DNA from: a virus
Strand: one strand, 5' to 3'
IMG/VR virus record: IMGVR_UViG_3300020469_000046
Span: 1 to 63,900 of that record
Length of the DNA stretch: 63,900 nucleotides
The position numbers were made by a program, and so were the translations under genes. Below, piece after piece: positions 32,859 through 43,900 of this stretch (position 1 is the stretch's first letter; the number at the start of each line of letters is the position of its first letter). Below the pieces are notes generated by a model. It saw only the letters and a list, made by a program, of their open reading frames with translations. It was not told the origin of the DNA and made no database searches.

Positions 32859-33458
32859 ATGAAGAGTGATTTTTATATAGATAAAGTCTATAAGGAAGAT
32901 GTGAAGGGTCTTCTTTATACTCATCATTACTTAAAAGATGAATCAAAAGACTTTAAATCTGGATATAACTATGGACTTTTCAGGCATACTGATTGGGAAT
33001 GCCCTCTTAGAATTGGCGGGTGTATTGGTGTTTGTATTTTTACTGGTCTCCCAGTTCCAGAAATTGCCGTAGGTGCATTTGGATTAGAAAGAGATCAACA
33101 AGAAGGTTTATTTGAACTTTCTCGTCTCTGTATTGATCCTAAAACACAGGAAGAAGAATATAATATTACATCATGGTTTGTAAGTAAGTGTATCAAGCAA
33201 TTCAGAAAAGACGTTAACGTTCGAGCTATCCTTAGTTATGCTGATAGTTCTCGTCATAGTGGAACTATATACCGTGCTTGTAATTTTAATTATTACGGGT
33301 TAACAGAACCAAAGAAAGATTTCTATTACTTAGATGGAACAAAGCATTCTAGAGGGTCTGTAAAAGGATTAGAAGGTGAGTGGAGAGAAAGATCTCGTAA
33401 ACATCGGTATTTAATGGTATTCGATAAAAGGTTAAATATTTTATGGAAACAAAGTTAA
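32859..33458 (+). CDS. second Mom-like DNA modification protein (GNAT fold)
   Basis: A 199-residue protein. HHYLKD near 22-27, FELSRLCIDP near 88-97, and ILSYADSSRHSGTIYRACNF near 120-140 with YYGLTEPKKDFYYLDGTKHSRG after it match the Mom family (SYAD-x-x-H-x-G-T-I-Y-R-A-x-N). It shares this core with the protein at 2018 but is otherwise divergent. It ends a sigma-70-driven island of small genes; no nuclease is visible here. It may modify another base or act on a different target. Confidence 0.65.
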   Translation: MKSDFYIDKVYKEDVKGLLYTHHYLKDESKDFKSGYNYGLFRHTDWECPLRIGGCIGVCIFTGLPVPEIAVGAFGLERDQQEGLFELSRLCIDPKTQEEEYNITSWFVSKCIKQFRKDVNVRAILSYADSSRHSGTIYRACNFNYYGLTEPKKDFYYLDGTKHSRGSVKGLEGEWRERSRKHRYLMVFDKRLNILWKQS

Positions 33459-33468
33459 TTATTTTGTT

Positions 33469-33476
33469 AATAAATA
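33469..33476 (+). promoter_or_regulatory. late-promoter-like AATAAATA box
   Basis: AATAAATA 30 bases before the large fibre gene at 33507; a TATAAT follows at 33480. Confidence 0.5.
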
Positions 33477-33506
33477 AGATATAATAGAAATTATAGTAGT
33501 AATAAA

Positions 33507-36500
33507 ATGGGTCTCAGTCGTCTGGACAATTTTCTTAAGAATGTAAAAGGTGAAATAATTTACGTAGATTCTAACAATATTGATGCTACTGATGCGGTAG
33601 AGAATCAAGGAAATTCCCTTGCAAGACCGTTCAAAACTCTACAAAGAGCATTAATAGAAGCGGCTAGATTTTCTTATCAAGGTGGACTTGATAACGATAG
33701 ATTTAATAAAACAACTATTTTACTGTATCCAGGTGATCATTACATTGATAATAGACCTGGATGGATTCCAACGACTGAAGGTAACTTCCTATTAAGAGGT
33801 GGAGTTTCTTCCACCGACTTTAATCAATTTTCTGCAACAAGTAATTTTGATATTACAAATCCTAACAATGATTTATATAAACTCAATAGTGTTCATGGTG
33901 GAGTAATTGTACCAAGAGGTACTTCAATTGTTGGAATGGATCTTAGAAAGACTAAGATTCGTCCAAGATATGTACCCAATCCACTCAATGATAATATTGG
34001 AAGATCTGCACTATTAAGAGTTACTGGTGCTTGTTATTTCTGGCAACTCTCGATTTTAGATTCTAATACTAGTGATTTCTGCTATAAAGATTATACAACA
34101 AATAAATTTACTGGAAATTTCTCTCACCACAAACTAACATGTTTTGAATATGCTGATGGTGTGAACCCTGTTGTCATCAATGATGAATTTGTTTCATATT
34201 CAACAGATCGTACTGATCTGGATATGTATTATGAAAAAGTTGGTTTACTATTTGGTGTATCCAGCGGAAGAAATGTTTCTCCCGATTATCCAGATGCCAA
34301 TCTGGATATCCAACCCAGAGTAGAAGAATATAGAATTGTTGGTACTAGAAGTGGTGAAGTTGGTATTGCAAGTATTAGATCTGGAAATGGCACAATACCA
34401 TCTAGTTTAGTTACTGTAATTTTATCAGAACCTCTTGATGAAATTGATGTAGATAGTATTATCAGAATTGAAGGTATAAATTCTCCTGGTTATGATGGAG
34501 AGCATAGTGTTACCCGTGTCATTAATTCTTCAGAAATACAATACAAATTAGATTCTACTCCATTAGATGCAAATCCATCTACATCAGGTGCTACAACAAA
34601 CATTATTATTGACACTGTAGATTCAGCATCTCCATATATCTTTAACTGTTCTCTCAGATCTGTTTTTGGTTTGAATGGACTACATGCAGATGGATCCAAG
34701 GCAACTGGATTTAAATCCATGGTTACGGCTCAATTCACTGGAATTGGTCTGCAAAAAGATAATAATGCTTTCGTAAAGTATAATACAGTTAATGGTATCT
34801 ATCAAGATACTAATACTTTCGGAAATGAAAACATTCACACAGACTCTAGAGCAAGATTTAGACCTGACTGGGAAAACTTCCACATTAAATGTAGTAATGA
34901 TGGATACATTCAGTGTGTTTCTATCTTTGCTATTGGATTTGCAAAGCACTTTGTTGCAGAGTCTGGTGGTGATCAATCAATTAATAACTCTAACTCCAAC
35001 TTTGGTTCTCATGCATTTGTAGCATCAGGATTCAGAAGTGCAGCATTCCCTAAAGATGATGTTGGATATATTACTCATATAATTCCTCCCAAACAGGTAG
35101 ATACAAATGTCACTAGTTTAGAGTTCTATCCCATTGATATTAATGCTACTACAACAAGTGTAGCTAAAGTTCATTTTTATAATCAAAGTGATCCTAATAT
35201 TATACCTGAAGATACTTATCAAGGATATAGAATTGGTGCAAAAGATTTTGATCAAATAAAAGTAATTCAAGGAAATAGTACTTACTCGGCAACAATTGTT
35301 ATGCCGAATACTGAAACTACTACTAGAAGAACTTCAAAGAAAATAAGCACAGTAAGTAGAACTATTGCTGGCATTAGTAGTATTTCAAATAATATTGTAA
35401 CTTTCACCGAACCTCATGAATTTCTTGACGGTGAATCAATTAGAATTATCAGTGATAATGGAAATCTACCTGTAGGATTAGTAGAAGATGAGATATACTA
35501 TGCAATTACAACTGCCGATGATTTTACAGATTCTACGGTACAAATTAAAATTGCGAAGACTGTAAATGATGCCTTAAACAATAATGAAATCTTAATTAAT
35601 TCTGCTGGCGGAGTTCTTAGAGTTGAAAGTAGAGTATCTGACAAAAAACCAGGAGAACTTGGACATCCAATTCAATATGATTTTACAAAGTTACTATGGT
35701 ATATAACTGTATCTAATAATTCAACTCAGAATACGATAACTAGTGGATTAACTGGAAATGGAGCTACATCAAGATCTTATTTTGAAAGACTTACCGATAC
35801 TAGACCTGATGACGATAGAATTTATCGTTTGAGGTATGTAATTCCTTCGGATTCACCATCTTTAGGAAGACCTCCTCTTGAGGGATACGTCCTACAAGAA
35901 TCTAATTCTACTATTGGTAAAAATAATAGTGAAATTGTAAAACAATTTAGTATAACTGATTCTGCATTAAGTAACTCCACTGAATTAAGAAACTTTAGAA
36001 TCATTAATTCTGCTACTTGGGGAGCATCTGTAGGTGGAGGTGGAACAGCAACTGGTATTGCGACCTTTACTTCAGAATTACCTCACGATTTAATCTCGGG
36101 AACAGAAGTTGAAATTGTAAGTATTGCAAGTACAAATAATACTACAGCAACTACAAATCGTGGATTCAATGGTAGATTTGAAGTTACTGGTATATCAACT
36201 GTAGTAAATCAATTCAGTGTAGAAATTCCAAATGATCCTGGAGAATTTACTGGAACTGCATCTTTAAGAGTTACAAGTATTCCAAGATTTAAAAAAGTTT
36301 TTACAAAGGATAGTTTCATAATCTACAGAAGTGAAGAAGTTCAAGAGTATATCCAAGGACAACAAGATGGTGTTTACAATTTAATCGTATTAAACGCATC
36401 AAATTCTCCAGAAGTAGAACCATATGCATCACAAAAATTCTCACAACCAGTTAAAAATCTTTATCCACAATTAGATAGAGATAATTTAAAATCTGATCCT

Positions 36501-39500
36501 GGTGCATCTTCTTCATATGCACTTTCAAATGTACTAGGAAAAGTAGTACTAAATGACCCTGAGAAGAGTGAAACAAAAGAAACATTAAATAAATTCCTCT
36601 ACAACTTTGGTTCTGGAAATAAGATTGTTTCAATTACTCCATTAGGAGGATCTAGTGTAAGACTTAAAACTGAAAAAAATCATAATTTTAGTAAAGTTAC
36701 CAGTATAGATATCACAAATACTGGAGGTGGATATGGAACTGGTGCTGTTGGTTCATTCTTTGGAGCAGAATTAACTGGAGGATCTGGTTCTGGAGCAAAT
36801 GCTCTTGTATCGGTAAATGCATCTGGACAATTAACTGGAGTAAGAGTAATTCATGGTGGAAGTGGATATAATACTGGAGATACTTTAGGTCTTGCTGGAA
36901 TTAGTACATTTGCATCTGTTACAGAAGCATCATTTAACGTTTTCGCAACTAGTGATTGTATAGATGATATAGTTGAAATTACTGGTGTTAATCATAGAAA
37001 GTATAATGCTTTTGGTAGAATTATTTCAATAGTTTCTCCCAATGAAATTGATGTAACTCTAGACAACTATGGATATCATGCAAATCTACCAGAACCAGAT
37101 GATTTAGATTTATCTAATGCAACATATCATCCAATTGGAACAAAATGTTTCAATATTGCTAGTGTATCAGCTAATTCTAACAATAGAACTTTAACTATAA
37201 CTAAGTCTTCTACAGAGTCAACTGTTAAATTAAATGTTGGTGATACTATTAAGGTTTCAAATAATTCTGCAAATGGTATATTTGATACTAATACCACAAT
37301 AAATCGTGAGAGATCCTTTATAATTGATAGTATTAGTGGAAATAATATTACAGTTAAATATGGAGATTTTTCTATAGGTCAATTAAATCTTTCAAGTTCT
37401 GGAGATTTTATATTCCATAATGGATATTCTTCAAGAACTGGATCTTCAGATGTTATTAATACAAGAACTGTACCTATCTACAAAGATGCTATTGGAATAC
37501 TTCAGTCACAAATTTCAACAAAAACAACAACTGTATTCTCAATTGCTGGTCTAACTAATCTTGGTTTAAATATTGGAGACTATTTACAAGTTAATAATGA
37601 AATAGTTAGAATTAAAGAAACTGTTTCGACAACAGTAGGAATTCTAAATATCAGTGTTTTCCGTGGAGTATTAGGATCACAAGCAGAAACTCATAATGTA
37701 AATGATCCAATCAAACAAATTAAAGTAATTCCAGTTGAACTCAGAAGAAACTCTTTAATTAGAGCATCTGCTCATACTTTTGAATACCTTGGTTTTGGTC
37801 CTGGTAATTATTCCACCGCATTCCCAGAGAAGCAAGATAGAAAATTAAGTGCGGATGAAGAAAAACTTTCTCATTCATTGAGATATAATGGTGGTGTCAG
37901 TGTATTCTCTTCTATGAATGCTGATGGAAACTTCTTTATTGGTAATAAAAAAATTAACTCTGCAAGTGGTAAAGAAGAAGTATTTGATGTACCAGTTCCA
38001 TCAAATGTAGGAGAAACTGATTATAAGAGAACTGACTATAATATTACAAGTTCTGATAAAGTTTCTGTTTCAAAATCTATTAAAGTTTCTGGAGGAAAAG
38101 ATAGTAAAGACATTTCTGAGTTTTATGGACCTGTATTCTTTGGTGATAAAATTACCTCAACATCAACCAAAGGTCTTGAGTCCGTATCTATCTTCCTACA
38201 AGGTGATGAAACTATATCAAGAAAGTTTACAATATCAGATACTCAACCTACAATTGCAGGTAATCCTGGTGATATTGTATTTAATTCAAAACCTGCTGAT
38301 GCAAAACTTGTTGGATGGATTTATGCTACTGGAAATCAGTGGTTAGAATTTGGTGACTCTCCAGGAATTGAAATTACAACAGATAATTCTTCTGGTACAG
38401 ATCATTACTTAACTTTCCTTGAAACTTTATCTCCCCCAGATGAAATTGAGAGTTTAAAAAATTCCTCAAAACTTAAATTTAAACCTGCAACAGGAGAATT
38501 AACTGCAACAAAATATCAAGGTGATGGTGGAGAACTTGATAACATTCATCCAGCAGCATTAATCCCAAGAGATCCTGTAAAATCTAATAATTCTTTTGAT
38601 AATTATCTATATGAAACTAGGAAACAATTTACTTTAACTGATAGTAAAACAATTACTGGATCTGCAGTATTTGGAGATACTGTTTTCACAAGTCTTGACG
38701 TTATAGATATTCCGTCTGGAATGAATCTTTCAGTATCACCTGGAACAAATTTTGTAGTTGGAGAAATTAGCGGTGTATTTAAAACAGATGATACTCAAGT
38801 TGATACACAACTTGAAACATATACGGGAACATTAGTAGATTGGAAAGTTGGTATTGAAGGTCCTGCATCTGCTCCAGATTATGATAATGATGTATTTAAA
38901 ATTATGTCTCAAGGGGGTGGTATAAGAACTACCGTTCTATCTGCAGGACCAGACGGAGTTGTTGGTGTTAATGCAGTTGAAACAATGTTCAATGCATCAC
39001 CATCTTCAATTGATAAATTACAGTCACTACAAGTAAGAGGAAGAGCAAATCAAACAGGTACACATATTTCAATTCTACCAAGAATAGGAAGTTCAGGTGC
39101 TTCAGAATTAAGACTATGGAATGGAGGTCCTGTAACTGAATGGTTAATTGGACAAAGATCTGGTACTAGTCATGAGTTAAGTTTCTCAACATTGATTTCA
39201 AATACTGTAACACCAAGAGTTACTATAGAAACTGATGGAACTATAAATGCAAATAGTTTTAACCTAACATCCGATATTAGGTTAAAAGAAAATATCAAGG
39301 TTATAAAAGATCCTTTATCATTAGTAAAGCAAATAAACGGAGTTACTTTTAATTGGAAGGATAATGCCAAACCTTCAGTTGGTTTAATTGCACAAGAAGT
39401 TGAAGAAATTTTACCACAACTTGTTAATACCAATGATCGAGGTAAATCAGTTAATTATAGTGGTATTATTGGATTACTTGTTGAGTGTATTAAGCAACAA

Positions 39501-39548
39501 CAAGTTGAAATTGATCTGCTGAGGATTTCCATATCAGATCCCGAATAA
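33507..39548 (+). CDS. large fibre/virion protein with beta-helix start and S74 chaperone end
   Basis: A 2013-residue protein. IIYVDSNNIDATDAVENQG and RPFKTLQRALIEAARF near 18-57 are the start of a pectate-lyase-like beta-helix, and INNSNSNFGSHAFVASG lies near 500. GSGY-type modules occur near 1070-1130 (GGGYGTGAVGSFF, GGSGYNTGDTLGLAG). The end (about 1921-2010) is an S74 intramolecular chaperone: [37 protein letters not shown]. The Ser of the SDIR segment would be the self-cleavage position. It is probably a trimeric tail fibre or tailspike-like protein. It resembles the protein at 53817 in its first part. Confidence 0.75.
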   Translation: MGLSRLDNFLKNVKGEIIYVDSNNIDATDAVENQGNSLARPFKTLQRALIEAARFSYQGGLDNDRFNKTTILLYPGDHYIDNRPGWIPTTEGNFLLRGGVSSTDFNQFSATSNFDITNPNNDLYKLNSVHGGVIVPRGTSIVGMDLRKTKIRPRYVPNPLNDNIGRSALLRVTGACYFWQLSILDSNTSDFCYKDYTTNKFTGNFSHHKLTCFEYADGVNPVVINDEFVSYSTDRTDLDMYYEKVGLLFGVSSGRNVSPDYPDANLDIQPRVEEYRIVGTRSGEVGIASIRSGNGTIPSSLVTVILSEPLDEIDVDSIIRIEGINSPGYDGEHSVTRVINSSEIQYKLDSTPLDANPSTSGATTNIIIDTVDSASPYIFNCSLRSVFGLNGLHADGSKATGFKSMVTAQFTGIGLQKDNNAFVKYNTVNGIYQDTNTFGNENIHTDSRARFRPDWENFHIKCSNDGYIQCVSIFAIGFAKHFVAESGGDQSINNSNSNFGSHAFVASGFRSAAFPKDDVGYITHIIPPKQVDTNVTSLEFYPIDINATTTSVAKVHFYNQSDPNIIPEDTYQGYRIGAKDFDQIKVIQGNSTYSATIVMPNTETTTRRTSKKISTVSRTIAGISSISNNIVTFTEPHEFLDGESIRIISDNGNLPVGLVEDEIYYAITTADDFTDSTVQIKIAKTVNDALNNNEILINSAGGVLRVESRVSDKKPGELGHPIQYDFTKLLWYITVSNNSTQNTITSGLTGNGATSRSYFERLTDTRPDDDRIYRLRYVIPSDSPSLGRPPLEGYVLQESNSTIGKNNSEIVKQFSITDSALSNSTELRNFRIINSATWGASVGGGGTATGIATFTSELPHDLISGTEVEIVSIASTNNTTATTNRGFNGRFEVTGISTVVNQFSVEIPNDPGEFTGTASLRVTSIPRFKKVFTKDSFIIYRSEEVQEYIQGQQDGVYNLIVLNASNSPEVEPYASQKFSQPVKNLYPQLDRDNLKSDPGASSSYALSNVLGKVVLNDPEKSETKETLNKFLYNFGSGNKIVSITPLGGSSVRLKTEKNHNFSKVTSIDITNTGGGYGTGAVGSFFGAELTGGSGSGANALVSVNASGQLTGVRVIHGGSGYNTGDTLGLAGISTFASVTEASFNVFATSDCIDDIVEITGVNHRKYNAFGRIISIVSPNEIDVTLDNYGYHANLPEPDDLDLSNATYHPIGTKCFNIASVSANSNNRTLTITKSSTESTVKLNVGDTIKVSNNSANGIFDTNTTINRERSFIIDSISGNNITVKYGDFSIGQLNLSSSGDFIFHNGYSSRTGSSDVINTRTVPIYKDAIGILQSQISTKTTTVFSIAGLTNLGLNIGDYLQVNNEIVRIKETVSTTVGILNISVFRGVLGSQAETHNVNDPIKQIKVIPVELRRNSLIRASAHTFEYLGFGPGNYSTAFPEKQDRKLSADEEKLSHSLRYNGGVSVFSSMNADGNFFIGNKKINSASGKEEVFDVPVPSNVGETDYKRTDYNITSSDKVSVSKSIKVSGGKDSKDISEFYGPVFFGDKITSTSTKGLESVSIFLQGDETISRKFTISDTQPTIAGNPGDIVFNSKPADAKLVGWIYATGNQWLEFGDSPGIEITTDNSSGTDHYLTFLETLSPPDEIESLKNSSKLKFKPATGELTATKYQGDGGELDNIHPAALIPRDPVKSNNSFDNYLYETRKQFTLTDSKTITGSAVFGDTVFTSLDVIDIPSGMNLSVSPGTNFVVGEISGVFKTDDTQVDTQLETYTGTLVDWKVGIEGPASAPDYDNDVFKIMSQGGGIRTTVLSAGPDGVVGVNAVETMFNASPSSIDKLQSLQVRGRANQTGTHISILPRIGSSGASELRLWNGGPVTEWLIGQRSGTSHELSFSTLISNTVTPRVTIETDGTINANSFNLTSDIRLKENIKVIKDPLSLVKQINGVTFNWKDNAKPSVGLIAQEVEEILPQLVNTNDRGKSVNYSGIIGLLVECIKQQQVEIDLLRISISDPE

Positions 39549-39551
39549 ATA
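39544..39551 (+). promoter_or_regulatory. late-promoter-like AATAAATA box
   Basis: AATAAATA overlapping the previous stop codon, 33 bases before the start at 39585. Confidence 0.45.
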
Positions 39552-39584
39552 GAAATTAAGGAACTTGACTAAAGTTAGAATCTA

Positions 39585-40853
39585 ATGTCTTTACTTAAAG
39601 TAGATACTATAAGAAATAGAAGTAATAGTGGTGCTCCCGAATTTGATTTGGGACTCAATGTAATTACTGGGATATCTTCTCTAGGGAGTGTGAAAGTTCA
39701 TGCAGGAATTATAACATCAGTATCTAATACAGGAATTGTTACTTTTTATGGAGATGGAAGCGGTCTCAGTCAAGTTCCAAATTCATCTCTAATTAATTCA
39801 ACAATTTCTGGTAGAGCTCTTGGAACGAATTTAAGAAATTTAACTCCAGGAACTTATATTACAGGAAGTACTTATAATGGTGGTACTGCAAGAACATTTG
39901 CTGTAGATGCAACTTCTTCAAATACTGCAAGTAAAGTAGTTGCTAGAGATGGTAGTGGAGACTTTTCATCTCGTTATATCACGGCAACTAAATTTGTAAA
40001 AAGTAGTGGAACTTCTTCACAGTTTTTAAAGGCTGATGGAAGTATTGATTCTAATGCCTATTTAACGAATGCTAATGTTGGAAATGGAAGACTAACTCTT
40101 TCTGCTGGAACTGGTGTTAGTTTGAGTGCTACTCCAAGGTTTGATGCCAATCAAACCGCAAATAAAACTATTACGGTATCTACAAACGGAACTTCTTCTA
40201 ACACTGGCAGTACGCTTGTCTTGAGAGGTTCTGGTGGTGAAGTATCTGTTGGAGCAATTACTGCTAGTAGTGCTGAATTGACGGGTAATATAACTGCATC
40301 TGGATTCTTAGTTACAGGACAATCTGGATTTTTAAAAGCAAATGGAACTGTAGATACTACAACATATCTTTCTAATGGAAATATTAGTGATTCTCAAATA
40401 ACCTTTACAGCTTCTGGAAGTGGATTTTCGATTGGAGCAACCCAATCAGTTACATTAAATCAATCTGGTGCTGCAACTATTGCATTTTCATTAAATTCTG
40501 CTACTGGAAATACTGGAAGTACATTAGTATTCAGAGATTCAAATGGAGATTTTTCTGCTAGAGATATAAGTGCTAGAACTTTTGATACAACTTCAGATGC
40601 AAATTTAAAAACTAATGTTCTAAAAGTTGATAATGCATTAGATGTACTTGAAAAAATCAATGGAGTTTCTTTCAAATGGAAGAACAACGGTGAAAATTCA
40701 ATGGGTGTAATTGCACAAGATGTTGAAAAAGTCCTTCCAGAATTAATTAATAATTCTGGCGAATATAAGTCCGTAAACTATAATGGACTAATCGCAGTAT
40801 TAATTGAGTCTATTAAAGAATTAAAAGAAGAGATAGAAGAACTAAAAAAATAA
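39585..40853 (+). CDS. fibre protein with S74 chaperone domain
   Basis: A 422-residue protein. SLLKVDTIRNRSNSGAPEF at the start recurs as IRVDTIKNRAGTGSPAF in the protein at 52455, so these share an attachment or N-terminal domain. Repeated beta modules follow (SGFLKANGTVDTTTYLSNG). The end (from about 336) is S74-type: SDANLKTNVLKVDNALDVLEKING, MGVIAQDVEKVLPELI, KSVNYNGLIAVLIE, then a coiled coil. It is likely a short trimeric fibre. Confidence 0.75.
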   Translation: MSLLKVDTIRNRSNSGAPEFDLGLNVITGISSLGSVKVHAGIITSVSNTGIVTFYGDGSGLSQVPNSSLINSTISGRALGTNLRNLTPGTYITGSTYNGGTARTFAVDATSSNTASKVVARDGSGDFSSRYITATKFVKSSGTSSQFLKADGSIDSNAYLTNANVGNGRLTLSAGTGVSLSATPRFDANQTANKTITVSTNGTSSNTGSTLVLRGSGGEVSVGAITASSAELTGNITASGFLVTGQSGFLKANGTVDTTTYLSNGNISDSQITFTASGSGFSIGATQSVTLNQSGAATIAFSLNSATGNTGSTLVFRDSNGDFSARDISARTFDTTSDANLKTNVLKVDNALDVLEKINGVSFKWKNNGENSMGVIAQDVEKVLPELINNSGEYKSVNYNGLIAVLIESIKELKEEIEELKK

Positions 40854-40860
40854 CTAAATA
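40854..40860 (+). promoter_or_regulatory. late-promoter-like CTAAATA box
   Basis: CTAAATA overlapping the stop region; a further GTAAATAAA lies at 40864. The next start is at 40903. Confidence 0.35.
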
Positions 40861-40877
40861 TTAGTAAATAAAAAGGG

Positions 40878-40964
40878 GGGATAGTGAACTCCAGGAGATC
40901 AAATGTCAATAGATAAGAATTTCGTAATTAAGAATGGATTAGAAGTTGACGCTGGAACACTATT
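40878..40964 (+). repeat. 87-base perfect repeat, copy 1 (leader plus first codons)
   Basis: Identical to 46751-46837. It covers the ribosome-binding leader (CCAGGAGATCAA) and the first 21 codons of the collagen-like fibre gene. Confidence 0.85.
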
Positions 40965-43900
40965 TGTAAACCCACAAAGTAATTCGGTTGGAGTAGGAAC
41001 TACCAATCCAAACTATAACTTAGAAGTTTCTGGTATAATTGGACTTAGTAGTGCTATTAGTATCGGTGGTACTACTGGAATCACAGGACAAGCTTTATTT
41101 TCAACTGGTGATGGCGCTGAATGGAGAGCATTACCAAATTTAAGGGAGAGTGTATTAGAAATTGCTACTGAGGGACAAACTATATTCCCTGCGTCAGCTA
41201 TATTTGAACACAATCCACTATTATTAGATGTATTTTTGAATGGTGTAAAATTAAGAGAAATCTCAGAATATACTTCCGTTAATAGTGACACAAGAGTTCA
41301 AATCTTAGTACCTACATTTCTTGGCGATGTTGTAGAATTAATTACTTATAGCGCCACAAGTTTTGCATCAGGATCTCAAGGAGTTCAGGGTTTCGGAGGA
41401 ATAAACGGGGCACAGGGTGCTGATGGTATTCAAGGATCTGATGGTGCATTTGCTGCTCAAGGTATTCAAGGTACTCAAGGTATTCAAGGATCTCCAGGTA
41501 CTCAAGGATTTGAAGGAATTCCAGGACCTTTAGGTATTCAAGGTGTTCAGGGAAATTTAGGAGTCCAAGGAGAACGTGGTGTTCAAGGAAGTACTGGCCC
41601 TCAAGGATCCCAAGGTGTACAGGGACTTATTGGTCCAATCGGAATTCAAGGAGATATAGGATTCCCAGGTGTCCAAGGTTCTATGGGTTACACTGGACTT
41701 CAAGGTAATCCAGGTTCTCAAGGTATTCAAGGATCACAGGGTGATCAAGTAACTGCAAAAACATATACATTTACAGCTGCTGGTGGTGAATACTATATTG
41801 ATGGTATTGTAAAAGATACCCTTCATTTAATTAGAGGTCAAAAGTATATCTTTGATGGATCTGCTGCTACAACTCATCCAATAAGACTATCCACAGATTC
41901 TGGAAATAGTGTTCCTTATTCAAGTGGTTATACTGTCGGATCTAATAACACTCATACTTTTGTAGTTCCTTATGATGCACCAGATACACTTTATTATTAT
42001 TGCACCAATCACTCAAATATGGGTGCTTCTATATCTATTAAAGATCTAACAGGAAACGATCTTCAAGGTATTCAAGGAATCTCTGGATCTGCAGTAGCAC
42101 AAGGTATACAGGGTAGTACTGGTCAAGGTGCTCAAGGTACTCAAGGTATCCAAGGTATTCAAGGAACAGGAATTCAAGGTACTCAAGGAATACCAGGATC
42201 ATATGCTGGGCAAGGTATTCAGGGTACACAAGGCCTTCAAGGTAGTTTTGGTAATCAAGGAACTGCTGGAAACTTTGCAGCTCAAGGTATTCAAGGTATC
42301 CAAGGTCTTCAAGGTATTCTTGGTCCTCAAGGTGGTGTGGGTATTCAAGGTGTTCAGGGAATTATTGGTAATCAGGGTATTCAAGGACGCCTAGGTACCC
42401 AAGGTCCATTTGGAACACAAGGACCATTAGGATTCCAAGGAAACCAAGGTGTACAAGGTACGCAAGGATTAGTTGGTGCTGTAGGTTCTCAAGGAACTGC
42501 TGGTGAATTTGCAGCGCAGGGTATTCAAGGTGCTCAAGGAACTTCAGGTGTTCAAGGTGAAGCATCAAATGCTGAAGGTTACTGGGAAAAAAATACCTAC
42601 AACTCTGGAATTTCAACAACATCAGATGTTGGTATTGGAACAACTTCTGTTTACGGACCAAATGCAGTTGATCGTGGAAATACTGCAATACTTGCAGTTG
42701 GTTCAATTAGAACTCGTAATGTCAACTCAATTAATTTAAATCTATCTGGAATTGCTACTGTAGGAAGTGGTTTAAATGTAGTAGGAGTAACTACATTATC
42801 TTCTGGAAGAATTCAAATTGATGGAGCAAAAAATATAAGAATTGGTAATTCTGCAGCAGGTAGTGGTAGTAATAGAAACATTGCAATTGGCGATCAGGTT
42901 TTAGGTTCTCTTGCTAGTGGTAATGGTAGAAATATTGGTATTGGTGAATTTGCACTTAACGATATTACTAGTGGTGCATATAATGTTGGACTAGGTGTAA
43001 GAGCAGGACAAAAGATAGACTCTGGTTCTTATAATGTTGTTATAGGTGGATATGATGGAGATGAAACAAGTTTAGATATTACAGAATCATCAAATAATGT
43101 AGTAATTTCTGATGGTGAAGGTAATATTCGTCAATATATTGATTCTGATGGAAAAGTTTGCATCAATACAACTGTACCTCGCACTGAACTAACAGTTTCT
43201 GGTATTGTTTCCGCAACAAGTTTCTATGGACAACTAAATGCTTCTCAACTTACAGGATCACTACCTCCGATTGATGGTAGTAATTTGATAGGAGTTGTTG
43301 CTACAAATTCTGGTATTATAGTTGCAAACAATGGTTCCACACTTGGTGTTGGTGCAACACTTAATTTTGCAGATGACTTAGATATTGAACTTAGTGCTGG
43401 TGTTGCTACAGTATCTCTAAACGATAATCAGAACTTTACTGAACTCAACGTATCTGGTGTTTCTACATTTAATGGTGTAAGTTTGATGTCGGATATATTA
43501 TCCTCTAATATAAACAATACTGGGATTATTACTACATCTCAAATTAGATTTGGATCAATTGGAGCGATAACCGATCTAAATTATGATATACGTCAAGCAA
43601 ATACCTTGACGTTTGGTGGCGGGGAAATGGCAATGTATACCCGATCTGATGGTAGTCGGAATTATAGTCAGATACTTATAGATAATTATCCACTTTACAT
43701 TGGAACACAGGGTGATCAGGGTGGTAATTTTTATTACACCTCTCTATTAAGTGTAAATCCTGGTAACGATTCTGGTAGTTCTGGAACTAGTGATGCTTTC
43801 ATTTCTTTAGGTCATGGACAACATATAAGTAATGGTAGCGGTGGTAATGTAACAACCAGATTAAAAACTACTGGAACGGGTGTTACTGTATTTGGTAATT

